Shown here: piece by piece, positions 37,366 to 48,255 of the stretch
Numbering within the stretch: position 1 is the first letter of the stretch
Layout: each line of letters starts with the position of its first letter
Origin: Saccharina japonica
Taxonomy: Eukaryota > Sar > Phaeophyceae > Laminariales > Laminariaceae
Direction of reading: 5' to 3'
Length of the DNA: 64,000 nt
NCBI GenBank assembly: GCA_008828725.1
Contig: MEHQ01003470.1
Coordinates: 447,969-511,968, forward strand
Notes under the pieces: generated by a model
The model's database searches: none
The model's input: only the letters and a program-made list of their open reading frames with translations
Told to the model about the DNA's origin: nothing
Made by a program: the position numbers and the translations under genes

Positions 37366-37606
37366 TCCATTTGTTACTACAGACAGGTTCTACCAGCTAG
37401 TCGGTCTGGTACTGGTACCTACTCTGTTTGCCGTCTCTTCCCTGCTTTCGTCCGCCGCGGTTTCCCTACGAACCGCCCCACCCCCCCCCCCGTTTCCATT
37501 CCTTTGGGCGCCACTCACACAACGGATGAGTGGCGCTTCCTACTCAGTTCCGTTTCGTTTTCGTGCCACACACGAAAGTCAAGGAAAAAGAGGAGAAATC
37601 CTGTGA
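37366..37606 (+). mobile_element. X-polyC-Y repeat, uninterrupted copy
   Basis: X (37366-37480; contains ACCAGCTAGTCGGTCTGGTA and CCTGCTTTCGTCCGCC), C11 (37481-37491), then Y (37492-37606; contains CTACTCAGTTCCGTTTCG and CACACGAAAGTCAAGG). It starts where unit 5 homology ends. Elsewhere Y and X are separated: Y at 48890-48993 and X at 53743-53835, both on the minus strand, with Z fragments between. Confidence 0.55.
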
Positions 37607-37749
37607 TATCCCTCCCGAGGACCTGCAACTCGGGGTCATTTTACTAAAATGTGGAAGAATGTGCCCTGCTCGCCGTGATAGATACGATGGGAGACAGGAG
37701 GAAAGCGCCTCTAAAGAAAACTAACGACCGTTCGTTGCGCCTGATGTTG
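37607..37749. other. Unassigned spacer between Y and hAT
   Basis: GC-neutral sequence without ORF or repeat homology that I could see; the CTCGTGTC target lies at its right end. Confidence 0.3.
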
Positions 37750-38747
37750 CTCGTGTCTAGAGGTGGGCACCGGTAAAAAAACAAACACAGTTTAAACCGG
37801 TTTTTGGAAACCCAGCAGGCGTGTACGAGTAGCCGGTTTTTGACACAAAAAAAATGCGTTTTTTTTCGCCGGTTTAAACCGGTTAACCGAAAACCGGATA
37901 AAACCGGAAAAACCGGATAAAACCGGATAAAACCGGATAAAACCGGATAAAAACCGGATAAAACCGGTTTAAACCGATAGCACCGGACACATTCTTCACT
38001 GATTCTCTGCCGAATAAAACCATCACCAGTACTAATAATAGGATACACACAGCACTAGTATTATACATGGTACCTGGTATATGGTATCATGCATAGTAAT
38101 TACGTATAAGTAAGTGTGTACATCAACCATGTCCTAAGCAGCTGATGCTCTGCTGACGTGTTATAGTTGTCATATATCGAAACATATTTCATACTAAGGT
38201 ATAAAAAACTTGCACGTACGACATCTGTATAATATATTTTCACTGTTTGAAAAAACAGTTGATTTCAGTCTGGGAACAAAATATCTTGACATTAGTGTGG
38301 ATTATTTATCTTGAAATTAGTGTGGATATTTTGACTTGATTTTAGTGTAGTTAGACCGCGCGCAGGAAAGCCCTCCGAGTACGCTGATCTGCAAGGCATA
38401 GGGAAAAAAGAGAGGAAGCAAGAAATCGCGAAGAAAGCACCAACCATTATTAACAGTAACCGGTAGGTGTATATATTATAGTACCTGTGCACCGGCAATG
38501 TCTTCTTCACAACAATGTTTTATACCTTGAAATCACGTCACGCCGTGCGCTGTGGTTGTGGCTCGGGAACCACATATAAACAGCACGTTTTTCACCCAAA
38601 CATGCCGTCCTGTTCAATGATTTGGAGGCGATTCACGTTACCATCCGGTTTTAATCGGTTTTCCGAAAACCGGTTAGTTAGTTATAACGCCTCGTTATCT
38701 GTTTTTCTGTTTTTTTTCGCCTACCGTTGCCCACCTCTACTCGTGTC
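37750..38747. mobile_element. Non-autonomous hAT element with 8-bp target duplication
   Basis: Element 37758-38739 (982 bp) has ends TAGAGGTGGGCA...TGCCCACCTCTA and is flanked by identical CTCGTGTC at 37750-37757 and 38740-38747. hAT transposons characteristically make 8-bp duplications and have such ends. There is no transposase; internally it holds an array of about nine AAAACCGGAT-type 10-mers (37880-37970) and scattered AACCGGTT. The perfect duplication suggests a fairly young insertion. Fragments of the family are at 47753-48255 and 60790-61032. Confidence 0.9.
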
Positions 38748-39492
38748 CCAAAGATCCTCCCCCCGCCGTCCGACAACCCAACACCGAGCATCCATGATCC
38801 ACAGCACCCAGCAACGAAGCGCCAAGCGCCAAGGACCCAACAACTCACGACCCATATGCCGAGCATTTATTTGTAGTATGTGTTCTGATTCATACTGCGT
38901 ATCCAAATACTAGAATATGCATAGATAGGTTCGTCATATTTGTGCTTATTAAGGCTTTCTTTGTATTTAGTTGTCGGTAAATAACGGGAGAATAAATAAG
39001 CTCATCATATCATAGTGAATTTTCCTTTGCGCAGACACTAACTTTCGTAGACTACCACCTGTTATGGTACAGCTGGTATGATATGGAAACGTTTGGTAAA
39101 TACCTGGTATCAGGTATAAGAATCGTATTGGTAGTACTTGGAAGGCGGTATCTTAGATGGGAGCCAGGGGCTCCCAGATGGCCTTTTGGCCATCCCGACT
39201 GCCTTTTCAGTCGTTCGTCACGGAAAAAGGAATCAAAGCTGCTCTTCTTCTATCTCTAAGCAAACAACACACGTGAGTACCAACGAGTGCCCGTTCCATA
39301 GGCTGACCTGGCTAGGGATACCCTGTCCTCTTATACCTAGCTTTATCACACTTGGCGTTGCATTCGGCAGGACTAGCCTAAAAAACGGAGGAAAGTTTTG
39401 GCTCGTACTCGGTTTTTCTATTTTTTAGCCGTTAGCCGTTGGTGTTCTCTCAGCTTGTAGAGCAGCGTTGCTCCGCAAATCAGTCATCCGTG
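38748..39492. other. Spacer before the long GC-rich ORF
   Basis: AT-rich to about 39130, with ACCTGGTATCAGGTA at ~39100. From 39150 the sequence becomes mixed and has a GGGAGCCAGGGGCTCCC palindrome. This could be the leader or LTR of the retroelement that follows, but no second copy exists in the window to prove it. Confidence 0.3.
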
Positions 39493-41127
39493 ATGTCGAC
39501 TCAAGAACGAGGAGGATCTGCTCCCCTTCGCGGCAGCTCAGACCAGGACCCTGAACCCCAGGGCCCCTTGCTGGGCCACCGTTCACGAAGCGCCGATGAA
39601 GATCATGCGCCAAGTACAACAGATCAACCGGAGGAGAGGGCCCGATTGGAGAACGGAGCTGCTGCGATTTCGCCTCGAAGACCAGCATCTAAGCCGCGAG
39701 CTCCTTGCCCACCAGGAATGCAAGTTGAGCCCTTCACGCGTACGGACCCGTCCACAAGACAGGCATCTGAGCTGCGATCTCCGTGCCCACCAGGAAAGCA
39801 CGTCGAGTCCCTCACGCCCTCAGCCATGGCTCCTTCCTGTTCAGCGGAGGACGTTCTGCCCCTCAAGACCTCGGATGTCTGGAAGCCTCTCGATGACGCT
39901 CGGCTCCCCAAGACCAAGAACGAGCCTCCATTCCGCCAAACGGCCGATTTAGATCCTCTGCCTCTAGACGTGCTGCGCCAGGCCTCCTCCGCCTCTGACT
40001 CTACGATACCTGCCAAGCAGAATTCGAGCAGACTGCGCCTCCAACTTCCAGTTCTACCTTGCTCTGAGCAAGACACGGGGCTGGCTGATGCCCAGCCGAG
40101 TACCGCTGGTACTCGTACGAGGCCAGAGAGCGATACTGCTGTACGCAGACATTTTGTTCCTAGTATTTTTCCTCCTCGCTCAACTGCTGAAGTTCGGCCT
40201 CTCAAGACCTGGAAGACCGAGCCTCCTTTCCGCCCAACGGCCGACTTGGACCCTTGCAGGGCCCCGCCTCTCGACACGCTGCACCAGGCCGCACCAGCTG
40301 CCCAGCCCGCCTCCGCCTCTCGCAGACTGCGCCACCTACCTCCAGTTCTACCTGGTTCTGGGCAAGACACGGGGCTGGCTGCTGCCCAGCCGAGTACCGC
40401 TGGTACTCGTACGAGGCCAGAGCGCAAAAATGCTGTTCGTGATTTTTTTCCCGCGCCTCGCTTAGAAGATTACACACTGGAATTCAGTACGGGCATACTC
40501 CCTGTTTTCTTCACTGCTGTTAATGTGGACGATGCTTCTTATAGGGATTTCAGTACAGCCGCTGATATTCTTCCTGCTGTTAGAGTCGACGCTTTCAGTA
40601 CAGGCTCTGCTGCCGGAGCAGATGTGCTTACTCCTGCTGTACCAGCTTCAGCTGTTGTGAACAGTGATGTACAAGCTCCTGCTGTGGTGACTACTGCTGA
40701 TACTTCCTTCCATGCTGTTTGTGACTCAGAAGCCACCTTGCCGCCCCGTACTGCCAGTACCGCGCCTGATATTTTTCTTCGCCCTCCATTGCGTGCTCCG
40801 GCCGCCCGAACTGCCCCCATGAAGCACGCTCTCCGGCAGGTCTTTCCCGGCGCGGTGCAGCAGCTACATCAGCATGCACTCCAGTCGACCTCGCCCGGTG
40901 CGGCCCAACAGCTGCAGAAGCCACAGCAGCTGCAGACCCTCTGGCTGGCCTTGCTAGGAGCGCCCCACCAGCTGCAGCAACAGCGACAGCGGAAGCAGGC
41001 CCATCAGCAGCCCTCGCCAGGCGTGGAGCCACAGCAGCCGAACGAGGTGCAGCAGCCACCGTCACCACCCCCGCTCATGTCCCGAGCTGTTCATCGGACT
41101 ACGCGACCCCGCGCTCGGCACCGCTGA
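39493..41127 (+). CDS. Disordered Pro/Ala/Gln/Ser-rich protein with internal duplication
   Basis: Open frame of 544 codons from the ATG at 39493 (MSTQERGGSA) to TGA at 41125-41127; the frame is open slightly upstream but without ATG. No domain is recognisable. Two halves repeat a module: PPFRxTADLDP, a proline-rich link, then a DTGLADAQPSTAGTRTRPE stretch (residues ~150-235 and ~245-330). The first third repeats CPPGxxVExxT twice. The C-terminal quarter is Gln-rich (LQQQRQRKQ) and ends basic (RTTRPRARHR). The composition fits a Gag-like or structural ORF of the neighbouring retroelement, or an unrelated low-complexity gene. With GC this high, an open frame could also persist by chance. Confidence 0.4.
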   Translation: MSTQERGGSAPLRGSSDQDPEPQGPLLGHRSRSADEDHAPSTTDQPEERARLENGAAAISPRRPASKPRAPCPPGMQVEPFTRTDPSTRQASELRSPCPPGKHVESLTPSAMAPSCSAEDVLPLKTSDVWKPLDDARLPKTKNEPPFRQTADLDPLPLDVLRQASSASDSTIPAKQNSSRLRLQLPVLPCSEQDTGLADAQPSTAGTRTRPESDTAVRRHFVPSIFPPRSTAEVRPLKTWKTEPPFRPTADLDPCRAPPLDTLHQAAPAAQPASASRRLRHLPPVLPGSGQDTGLAAAQPSTAGTRTRPERKNAVRDFFPAPRLEDYTLEFSTGILPVFFTAVNVDDASYRDFSTAADILPAVRVDAFSTGSAAGADVLTPAVPASAVVNSDVQAPAVVTTADTSFHAVCDSEATLPPRTASTAPDIFLRPPLRAPAARTAPMKHALRQVFPGAVQQLHQHALQSTSPGAAQQLQKPQQLQTLWLALLGAPHQLQQQRQRKQAHQQPSPGVEPQQPNEVQQPPSPPPLMSRAVHRTTRPRARHR

Positions 41128-41466
41128 GTGCCGGCTCGCAGGAGCCGCTTCCGCCTGCGCCGTGGCCCACACCGCGGACGCCGCTTGCTCTGTGCTGTAC
41201 CGTTGGCTGCGCATGGGACACTCGCCGTAGGACAGGACACTCGGCGCGCAGTTCGCGAGGATGGCTGCATCGACGTACCATCACGAGGCCCAACGACGGG
41301 AAAATCTTGCAACTCTACGCGCGGTATGGAGTGGAGAACAGTCCTTTCGGCGGCAGAGGCTTCCGCTCGTTATTGACCACCCCGACTTCACGATTTTCTG
41401 GACCACTGGCAGTCAAGAAATGTTCGTTTTTGGTGGACGTTGCTTCCTTCGCTGGTCGTCTTGAGC
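41128..41466. other. GC-rich non-coding link
   Basis: Short overlapping frames only; nothing recognisable. Confidence 0.3.
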
Positions 41467-42117
41467 ACTTTTATTTTTAATCGTGCCCTCGCACCTGTTC
41501 AAGTACCGCGCGCAACCGTGGTTTTTAACCGTTGCAGCCGCGAGCGCTGTGGCCGTTTCTGCAGAAACCGCCCGCCTCGCCGCAGTATAGCGCGCGTTCG
41601 TAAAACTGGATTTGCGTACGTAGAATCGAGCTCTGCTCTTCAGGTATGCTCTCCCCTACTTTGCTGGAAGGCTGAGACCATCCCCTTTTATTTTTATTCG
41701 TGTCATCGTACCTGTTCAAGTACCGCGCCCAACCGTTGTTTTCAACCGTTGTAGCCGCGAGCGCTGTGGCCGTTTCTGCGGAAACCGCCCGCCTCGCCGC
41801 AGTATAGCGCGCGTTCGTAAAACTGGATTTGCGTACGTAGAATCGAGGTCTGCTCTTCAGGTATGCTTTCCCCTACTTTGGTGGTAGGCTGAGACCATCC
41901 CCTTTTATGTTTAATCGTTCCATCTACCTGTTCAAGTACCGCGCCCAACCGTTGTTTTCAACCGTTGTAGCCGCGAGCGCTGTGGCCGTTTCTGCGAAAA
42001 CCACCCGCCTCGCCGCAGTATAAAGCGCGTTCGTAAAACTGGATTTGCGTACGTAGAATCGAGCTCTGCTCTTCAGGTATGCTCTCCCCTACTTTGGTGG
42101 TAGGCTGAGACCATCCC
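41467..42117. repeat. 217-bp tandem repeat, three copies
   Basis: Anchors ACCTGTTCAAGTACCGCG fall at 41493, 41710 and 41926. Units are ~95% alike, each with GCCGTTTCTGC, CTGGATTTGCGTACGTAG and TGCTCTTCAGGTATGC. Such arrays are common in retrotransposon leaders, which fits the next genes, but no coding or splice role is evident. Confidence 0.85.
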
Positions 42118-44214
42118 TCCGCAAAATCTTCATAGGTGTTCTATATTACACACCACTATTTCATCATCGCTGGTGTCGATCGAACCGCCCGTTGATGCGC
42201 GGCAGCGCCCTCGTTCGAGTTTCAAGCGACGATTTTTCCCGGTATCTGCGACGAGCGTGGCTCCTTGGGTTCTATCTCCACGACGTGGCCCGTAGGCTGC
42301 GATCACCCCCTCCGCAAAGTCGTCGTATTTACGTGCAAGCACCACCACTGACCTCCCCCGCGTTTGGACGCCTTTTGTTTCGGCACAGGTTCACAGGTCT
42401 TGGGAGCCTTGGTTGGAGAAACCCCTGGACCGGAGACTCTTGCAGCGTCTGTGGAGCGGTCCTTTTTAACTGTGGCGACGCAGCAACAGCTTTTTGGGAA
42501 GCTGCTGTCTTTTAGCGGAGCGAGTCTTGCGGCACCTTTCGTTTTCCCCGCATCCCTTCGGGTTTTTCGTGGGATGGTGTCGGGATAACGGGATTGCGCG
42601 CCAAGTGGCTTTGCTCGCCGTGTACACCCCCCATTTTTCCAACTGCTTTCGGGAATCTTTGCGTGAGATTATACTGCTGAAGGGGCGAGGGACGTTGAGC
42701 TTTCGGCGCCAGGTGTCGCACATGTACGTTTAATACGCATTGATTGGTGGGTGTACCCCTTTTTCCTCCTGCCTTCGGGCATGTCGAGTGATATTTTAGG
42801 TGGTAATACGGAGTGGGCATCTCTTACCCGCGCTAGTACTACAGGCAGTACGCGGGGTCTGGGCTAAGACCCACGTTTTAATCTGGAACTTTGGCTTGAG
42901 ATCAGAACCGTTTGTAACGGTTGGCACCATGTGTCTCGCTTTCGGTGTGCTTTGGGAATAATAAAATACCGGCCTTCAATGGCGTTTTTATTTATTTATT
43001 TCGCCTTTCCTGTTTCTTCGACGGGTACGCGGTCAACCGCCCCGTCGGGCCTCGGCCCGCCTCTAAGGGGCGTGGCCAGGCCCGTACGCCTTCCCTGTCG
43101 CCTGGATGGCAGACGGGATCGTGTAATTATCATGTCATGAATACCATCCATTTCATTGACCCTTGGCTTGATTTGTCATCCATATGCTGGCCCCTAACCG
43201 CCCACCACCATGCTGAGGTTTTCGCTGTCTGGGCCCCCATGGAGGCCGACCACACTCCTCTATGGAGCAGCCTACTTTCACCGACCGCCCGAGTCATCCC
43301 GCGGTAGGGGCGCAGCACAATTTGCTGAGCTCCTCACATGAGTAGCTCAATATATCACCCAAAACATGAACTCGGACACATTCGCTTGCGTATCCCGACC
43401 AAACCTTCCATTGCGGTAGTCCAAAAACAAACATATCATGAAAATAATAATAGTATCCGGTGATTACTCACGTGAGGAGCACAACCGGTCAGAAAATATT
43501 GAGCCTAAACGTGGTACCCCTACCGTGGGATTGCTCGCCCGTGCTACCGCGCTCCGAGAAAACCGGACCCCGGCCTAAACTGCCGCGACGACTTGCACCC
43601 ATTAAGACAGTGTAGACACCTGTCCATTTTCGCGAGCGACCGTACTCAGAGACGACAGTGCGGCGTACCGACGTTGTTAGCCACGCATGATCCGATGTCG
43701 CCACGATGACAACCCCTCGCGCTCGATCAACCAGAATAACCAGAGACAAGTATTGCCACCGCTCGGGCCGCTCGCGGTGGCAACACCAAGGCCAACGTCA
43801 GCACAGCAGACATATCGACGACTACGACAAACACGAAACAAGGTAACCCGTTGTCTGGGTCTACAAGGTAACCCATTGTCTGGGTCTGGCCACGATGGTG
43901 ATGTCCCGCTCTCGCCCGCCTCTTCGCCGCTGTCTCCATCTTCGGTGCTCGCCCCAGCGCTTCCAAAATGAATATATACTTCGTAGATATCTTATTATTT
44001 TCAACACACAAGCATTGAGTTCACAAGATTCTCGTGTTCCAGGCTCGTCAAGCGCTCAGCGCCGACCTGCCTCGAATGCTGCCTTGCCTGCTGGCCTTAC
44101 GCCCAGCACATCGTCCCGTATATCCGGTCGATGCAGCGACACAGCCACACTTGCTTCTGCGGCGAGCCCATTGGCTCCCCCTCGGCCTGTTACAAAGTTT
44201 CATGGCACCATGCA
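42118..44214. other. No convincing gene
   Basis: GC-rich to mixed sequence with many short frames in all directions, none longer than about 130 codons or with a recognisable domain. Contains two GGTAACCCRTTGTCTGGGTC repeats at 43842 and 43866. May be leader or Gag remains of the Ty3 element. Confidence 0.3.
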
Positions 44215-44565
44215 AGCGACGGGAGCCTGCGCCTCGAGCGCCGCCCCCCTCAGCCAGGGTGCGTGAGACCGCTAATTAAGCGCCGTTCCGTCGGTGACGG
44301 GAGCCTACGCCTTGCGCGCCGCTCCACTCAGTCAGGGCACGGGCAACTGAGCATTTAGCGCCGCTCTGCCAGCGACGAGCCTGCGCCTCGAGCGCCGCTC
44401 CCCTCAGCCAGGACACGGGAGCCCGCGCATTAGCGCCGCTTCGCCAGCGATGGGAGCCCGCGCTTCGAGCGCCGCTCCCCTCAGCTACGGCATTTTTTAG
44501 GCGACGGGAGCCTGCGCTTCGAGCGCCGCTCCACTCAGCCCTTGGCACGAGAGCTTGAGTTTTAG
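44215..44565. repeat. ~75-bp GC-rich minisatellite
   Basis: Five to six units around GGGAGCCYGCGCYTCGAGCG and CCGCTCCCCTCAGCC at about 44222, 44300, 44377, 44453 and 44508. Unit length varies and frames are broken, so it is non-coding now. Confidence 0.75.
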
Positions 44566-44755
44566 ACTCCGCTCTCCCCAGCCACGCGCCGCGCAGCACC
44601 AAGACTGTTGCGTCTGCGCGTCGCTCTTTTCAGCGAGGGTGTCCACCTCCTTCACCTCCCGGCCATGTGGTGGCGGTCGGTTTGAGGTGTGGGAAGGCCG
44701 GCACCGAAACCCCGAGATCTCGGTTGAAGCTCGACTCGGCGTTTCCTCGTAATAA

Positions 44756-45817
44756 CGGGGGCCGCTCCACCCTTTTTCCTTTCGAGGAGGAATCGACAAG
44801 ATTAGCTACCTTGCCCCACTTCCCCGGCAGGTCTACAGGGAAGAAGCCCTCTCCGGTGGACACTTTGTTGCCAACCACCCGAGCCCCGTTTTTTCAAAGT
44901 CGTTTTCTGGGTCTGCCGGCCCCACTTCGACTTCGCGCACGCTACCCCGCCTGCGAAATGCTGCTTCGGTTGCAGTGGAGCAGGAGAAACCTGACACTGC
45001 CCGACGAGCCCGTGGTGACTCCACGGCCTCCGGTCAGGCCAACCGGATGGAATTCCCGTTAAATTCGGAAGAATCGCAACTCTCGTCAAGCAGAACGGGC
45101 TCAGAGCCCCCTGCACCCCTTGGTTCCAGGGAGAGACCACCGGGCGCAGCAAGAGAACCTTCTGGCCATTTTTCGCCTTCGAGCGATGGTGTCACCGAGC
45201 CAGTATACGTGGGATCGGACTCGTCTCGTGCACCAGGGGCCCAGTGTTCTCAGAGAAGTACACTGCCGCCCCCCCATACCGCTACAGCGTCTACCGGCGG
45301 TTCGGCACCGTCGGTCTTTGACCCTACCCTCGAGTACTCAACGGAGCAGGCGTTGCTGTTCTGGCAACACCCCTCCTATTTTCCACAGTGGTCCCGCTCG
45401 TCCTTTGTCGTTGACGACGTCTCATATTCCTGCGCGGAGCAGTATATGATGGCTGAAAGAGCTCGCCTTTTTAACGACCACGACGCAGGGGCTCGGATTA
45501 CGTCCTCGCCGTACCCGCGCGAGCACAAACGCATCGGTCGAGCCGTGCGTAACTTCGACGGCGCCACCTGAAACCGCGTTCGGGAAGACGCCGTCCTGGC
45601 AGGCACGTTTGCCAAGTTCACACAAAACTCGGCAATGAAACAGCACCTTATGAGCACTGGCTCCAAGCTTTCGGCGGACGCCAGCCCTTTTGACACTGTT
45701 TGGGGCATCGGTCTCCGGGTGGACGACCCCGAGGCCCAAGATCCCCGCCGGTGGCAAGGGAAGAATTTACTCGGGAAAGCTCTTTCCACCCGTCCGCGAC
45801 ACTCTTCGCGCAAGTGA
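44756..45817 (+). pseudogene. Ty3-element frame with NADAR (YbiA-like) domain, interrupted
   Basis: Frame open from 44756 with a TGA at 45569-45571, then open again to 45817. The first ~200 codons are low complexity. From about 45340 the frame reads a NADAR fold: LLFWQHPSYFPQW, VDDVSYSCAEQYMMAERARL, REHKRIGRAVRNFD, then after the stop FAKFTQNSAMKQHL, VWGIG and WQGKNLLGKAL. These match the NADAR/YbiA order of motifs. The stop stands where the family has a conserved Trp, so TGG to TGA is likely. The expected C-terminal VRDTLR helix continues in the next frame. NADAR proteins act on ADP-ribose- or riboflavin-linked N-glycosidic bonds; a role in a retroelement is inference. Confidence 0.7.
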
Positions 45818-46545
45818 GGCCGGGTTGGCACACCCCGCCTCCTCTCATCAATTTTGCACTCCCTCCTCTCCCGACGGAATTCATGAGAGCTCTTCAGCGC
45901 CACCTCGCCCATTGACGATGGCCCGCGCTTGCCCAGGTCCTCCTCCGGAGTTTTCGACCTACTTTTCTGACGCGCCAGCTGACCACAGCTCCGAGTTCTT
46001 GGCAATCTCACCTGGAGTAGACCCCTTCTTCTCGCTGTCAGAACAAAGGCCGTGCCTCGTCGGGGGCACCATTACCCTCGATGACGCATATTTTACCACC
46101 AAAATCGCGATCCACAGCGGAGCAGGCGCTCTCGCGCCTTTTGGTTGCGTCGCTTTTCTTGACACCGGCTCCACACAAACCTTAATCAGGCGCGACGTAC
46201 CGGACCGCATGCTCTCCGTTGGGGCGGCGTCGCCCGCGTGCGAGCAAAAAGGCGTCTCGCGATCTTGGGGAGGGTTTGGCGAATCGGCCCCCCTCCAAAC
46301 TTCGACAAGCATACGTCTGAGCGTCCAGTTTTTCCGAACAGATGAGCCTACGTGCTCCCTCGCAGTATGGGCCTGTGTGGTTCCCCCTTCGGTGATGCGG
46401 CACGCGGTGCTGCTAGGCCGCGACAGCTGGATGCGTTTTAATCGCCGCTCCTACCGCTCTTTGCCGCCCCGCGAGTCGGATCTCCGAGTCTTCGGTGAGC
46501 TGGAGCTTGTTCAACACGCTTCGTCACGCCATCGACCCCGTCGCT
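45780..46545 (+). pseudogene. Ty3-type aspartic protease region
   Basis: Frame opens before 45780 and takes over from the NADAR frame with VRDTLRASEAG. Around 46145-46175 it reads FLDTGSTQTLI, the DTG(S/T) active site of retropepsins, and at about 46410 it reads VLLGRDSWMRF, the hydrophobic-hydrophobic-LGRD motif near the C-terminus. The frame is lost near 46500-46550, where the RT frame begins. One retropepsin acts as a dimer to process Gag-Pol. Confidence 0.75.
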
Positions 46546-47737
46546 TCAGGTGGAGGCTTCCACCTCCGCTACGACGGCGCCACGGGCGCCACCCTGTCCG
46601 ATAAACCACAGCTACTCGCGGTCAACTTGGTACGCAGCAATGGATCCCCGGCGCTCACTGGGCACTACCTGGTCGAAATGTTACCCCAGCCCGATTTCCT
46701 CCCAGTTGAGGAGCACTTTGTCACCTCCGGACGGCAAGTTCTCCCCCTCGTTGGGGTTGCAGATCTTGAGCGTGGTGACCTCCTCGGCGTCGCCCACGCT
46801 CCACTGATGAGCGTCCCATTGGCCGCTCTACAGCACCTCCCAGCGTTACCTCAGGTGTCTCCGATCTCTGCTGTAACGGCGCCACCCTCCGCGCCAGTAG
46901 CACCCCCGGCCTCGCCGTCGCCGGCCCTGCTTGAACGTTTGTCACCGGAACAACGCTCTTCGTTCCTACGCGTCTGGGTGCGCCTCCCTCAGCATCTGCG
47001 AGCAGTGGCGTTTGACCTCCACGGCCCGGATTGGACCCCGGCAGCCATCGAGCAGCTGGGTGACGTCTTGTGCGAATTTCCTGACGTTTTCTCCAAGTCC
47101 AAGACGGATTTTGGTTCCTGCTCCCTGATGCCTTTCGTGATTACGGTCCCGGAAGGTAGCGCGCCGGTCACGTCCAGACCACATCGCATAAATCCCATCA
47201 TGGCCAAGGAAGTGGAAGCCACTCTAAATCAGTACCTTGCGGCAGGGCTGATTCAGCACTCGACTTCTCCGTATTCGAGCCCGCTGGTGGTCATCCCGAA
47301 GAAGACTGGAGGCGTTCGGATCACTGTCAACTACAAAAAGCTCAACCAGATCAGCACCCTCAGCCAGCTGCCCATTCCCCGTGTGGACCAAGTCCTCGAC
47401 TCTTTGGGGAAAGGCCGGGTGTTTTCCCTATTTGATTTGGTTTCTTCGTTCCACCAGATCACCGCGCACAAGGACACCGTCCCTCTTACAGCTTTTTGCA
47501 CTCCCACGGGCCTCTACGAGTGGCTCGTCATGCCCCAAGGCAGCAGTGCCTCGCCGGGCTGGTTCGTCAAAGTGATCAACGAAGTTATCAAGGGATTGGG
47601 GCAAGTGGCGGCCTACCTCGACGACGTGATTGTCTTCGACTCCGACCCCGTGTCCCACGTCAAGACGATACGGGCCCTCTTCGAGCGGCTGCGCAAGCAT
47701 AACCTCAAGTTCTCCCCCTCCAAGGCACGCTGCCCCC
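46495..47737 (+). pseudogene. Ty3/gypsy reverse transcriptase, 3' truncated
   Basis: After ~200 linker codons the frame gives the RT domain in order: RPHRINPIMAKEVEATLNQY, LIQHSTSPYSSPLVVIPKKT, VRITVNYKKLNQI, LPIPRVDQVLD, SLFDLVSSFHQI (first catalytic Asp), TAFCTPTGLYEWLVMPQG and YLDDVIVF (catalytic Asp pair). Palm motifs are intact. The frame enters C20 at 47733 shortly after LKFSPSKARC, so thumb, RNase H and integrase are missing. It has no ATG at its start and is one frame off from the protease, by a programmed shift or an indel. Confidence 0.85.
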
Positions 47738-47752
47738 CCCCCCCCCCCCCCC

Positions 47753-48255
47753 GAAAACCGGATAACGAGGCGTTATTATCAAAACAAAAAACCGGATAAA
47801 ACCGTTTTTTTTCAGCCCGGTTTTCCGAAGACCGGTTAAAACCGGATGGTAACGTGAAACGCCTCCAAATCATTGAATAGAACGGCATGTTTGGGTGAAA
47901 AAACGTGCTGTTTATGTATAGATATATATATGTGGATTCCGGGCCACGACCACAGGGCATGAGGTGACGGGGTGACGTGATTTCAAGGTATAAAACATTA
48001 GCATTGTTGTGAAGAAGACATTACTGGTGCGCAGGTACTATATACCTAACGATTACTATTAATACTTAATAGGGGTTTCTTCGCGATTACTTGCTTCCTG
48101 TCTTTTTTTCCTATGCCTTGCAGATCAGCGTACTCGGAGGGCTTTCCTGCGCGTGCGTGGTCTAACTACACTAAAATCAAGCAAAAATATCCACACTAAT
48201 TTCAAGATATTTTGTTTTCAGACTAAAATCAACTTTTTTTTCAAAGAGTCCAAAA
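47753..48255 (-). mobile_element. hAT family fragment joined to RT by a C tract
   Basis: Reverse complement of 38230-38720 of the hAT element (TTGGAGGCG, CATGCCGT, TCTTCACAACAATG, GTACGCTGATCTGCAAGGCA). The terminal inverted repeat is missing; the homology begins just after C20 (47733-47752), where the Ty3 RT frame ends. Confidence 0.8.
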
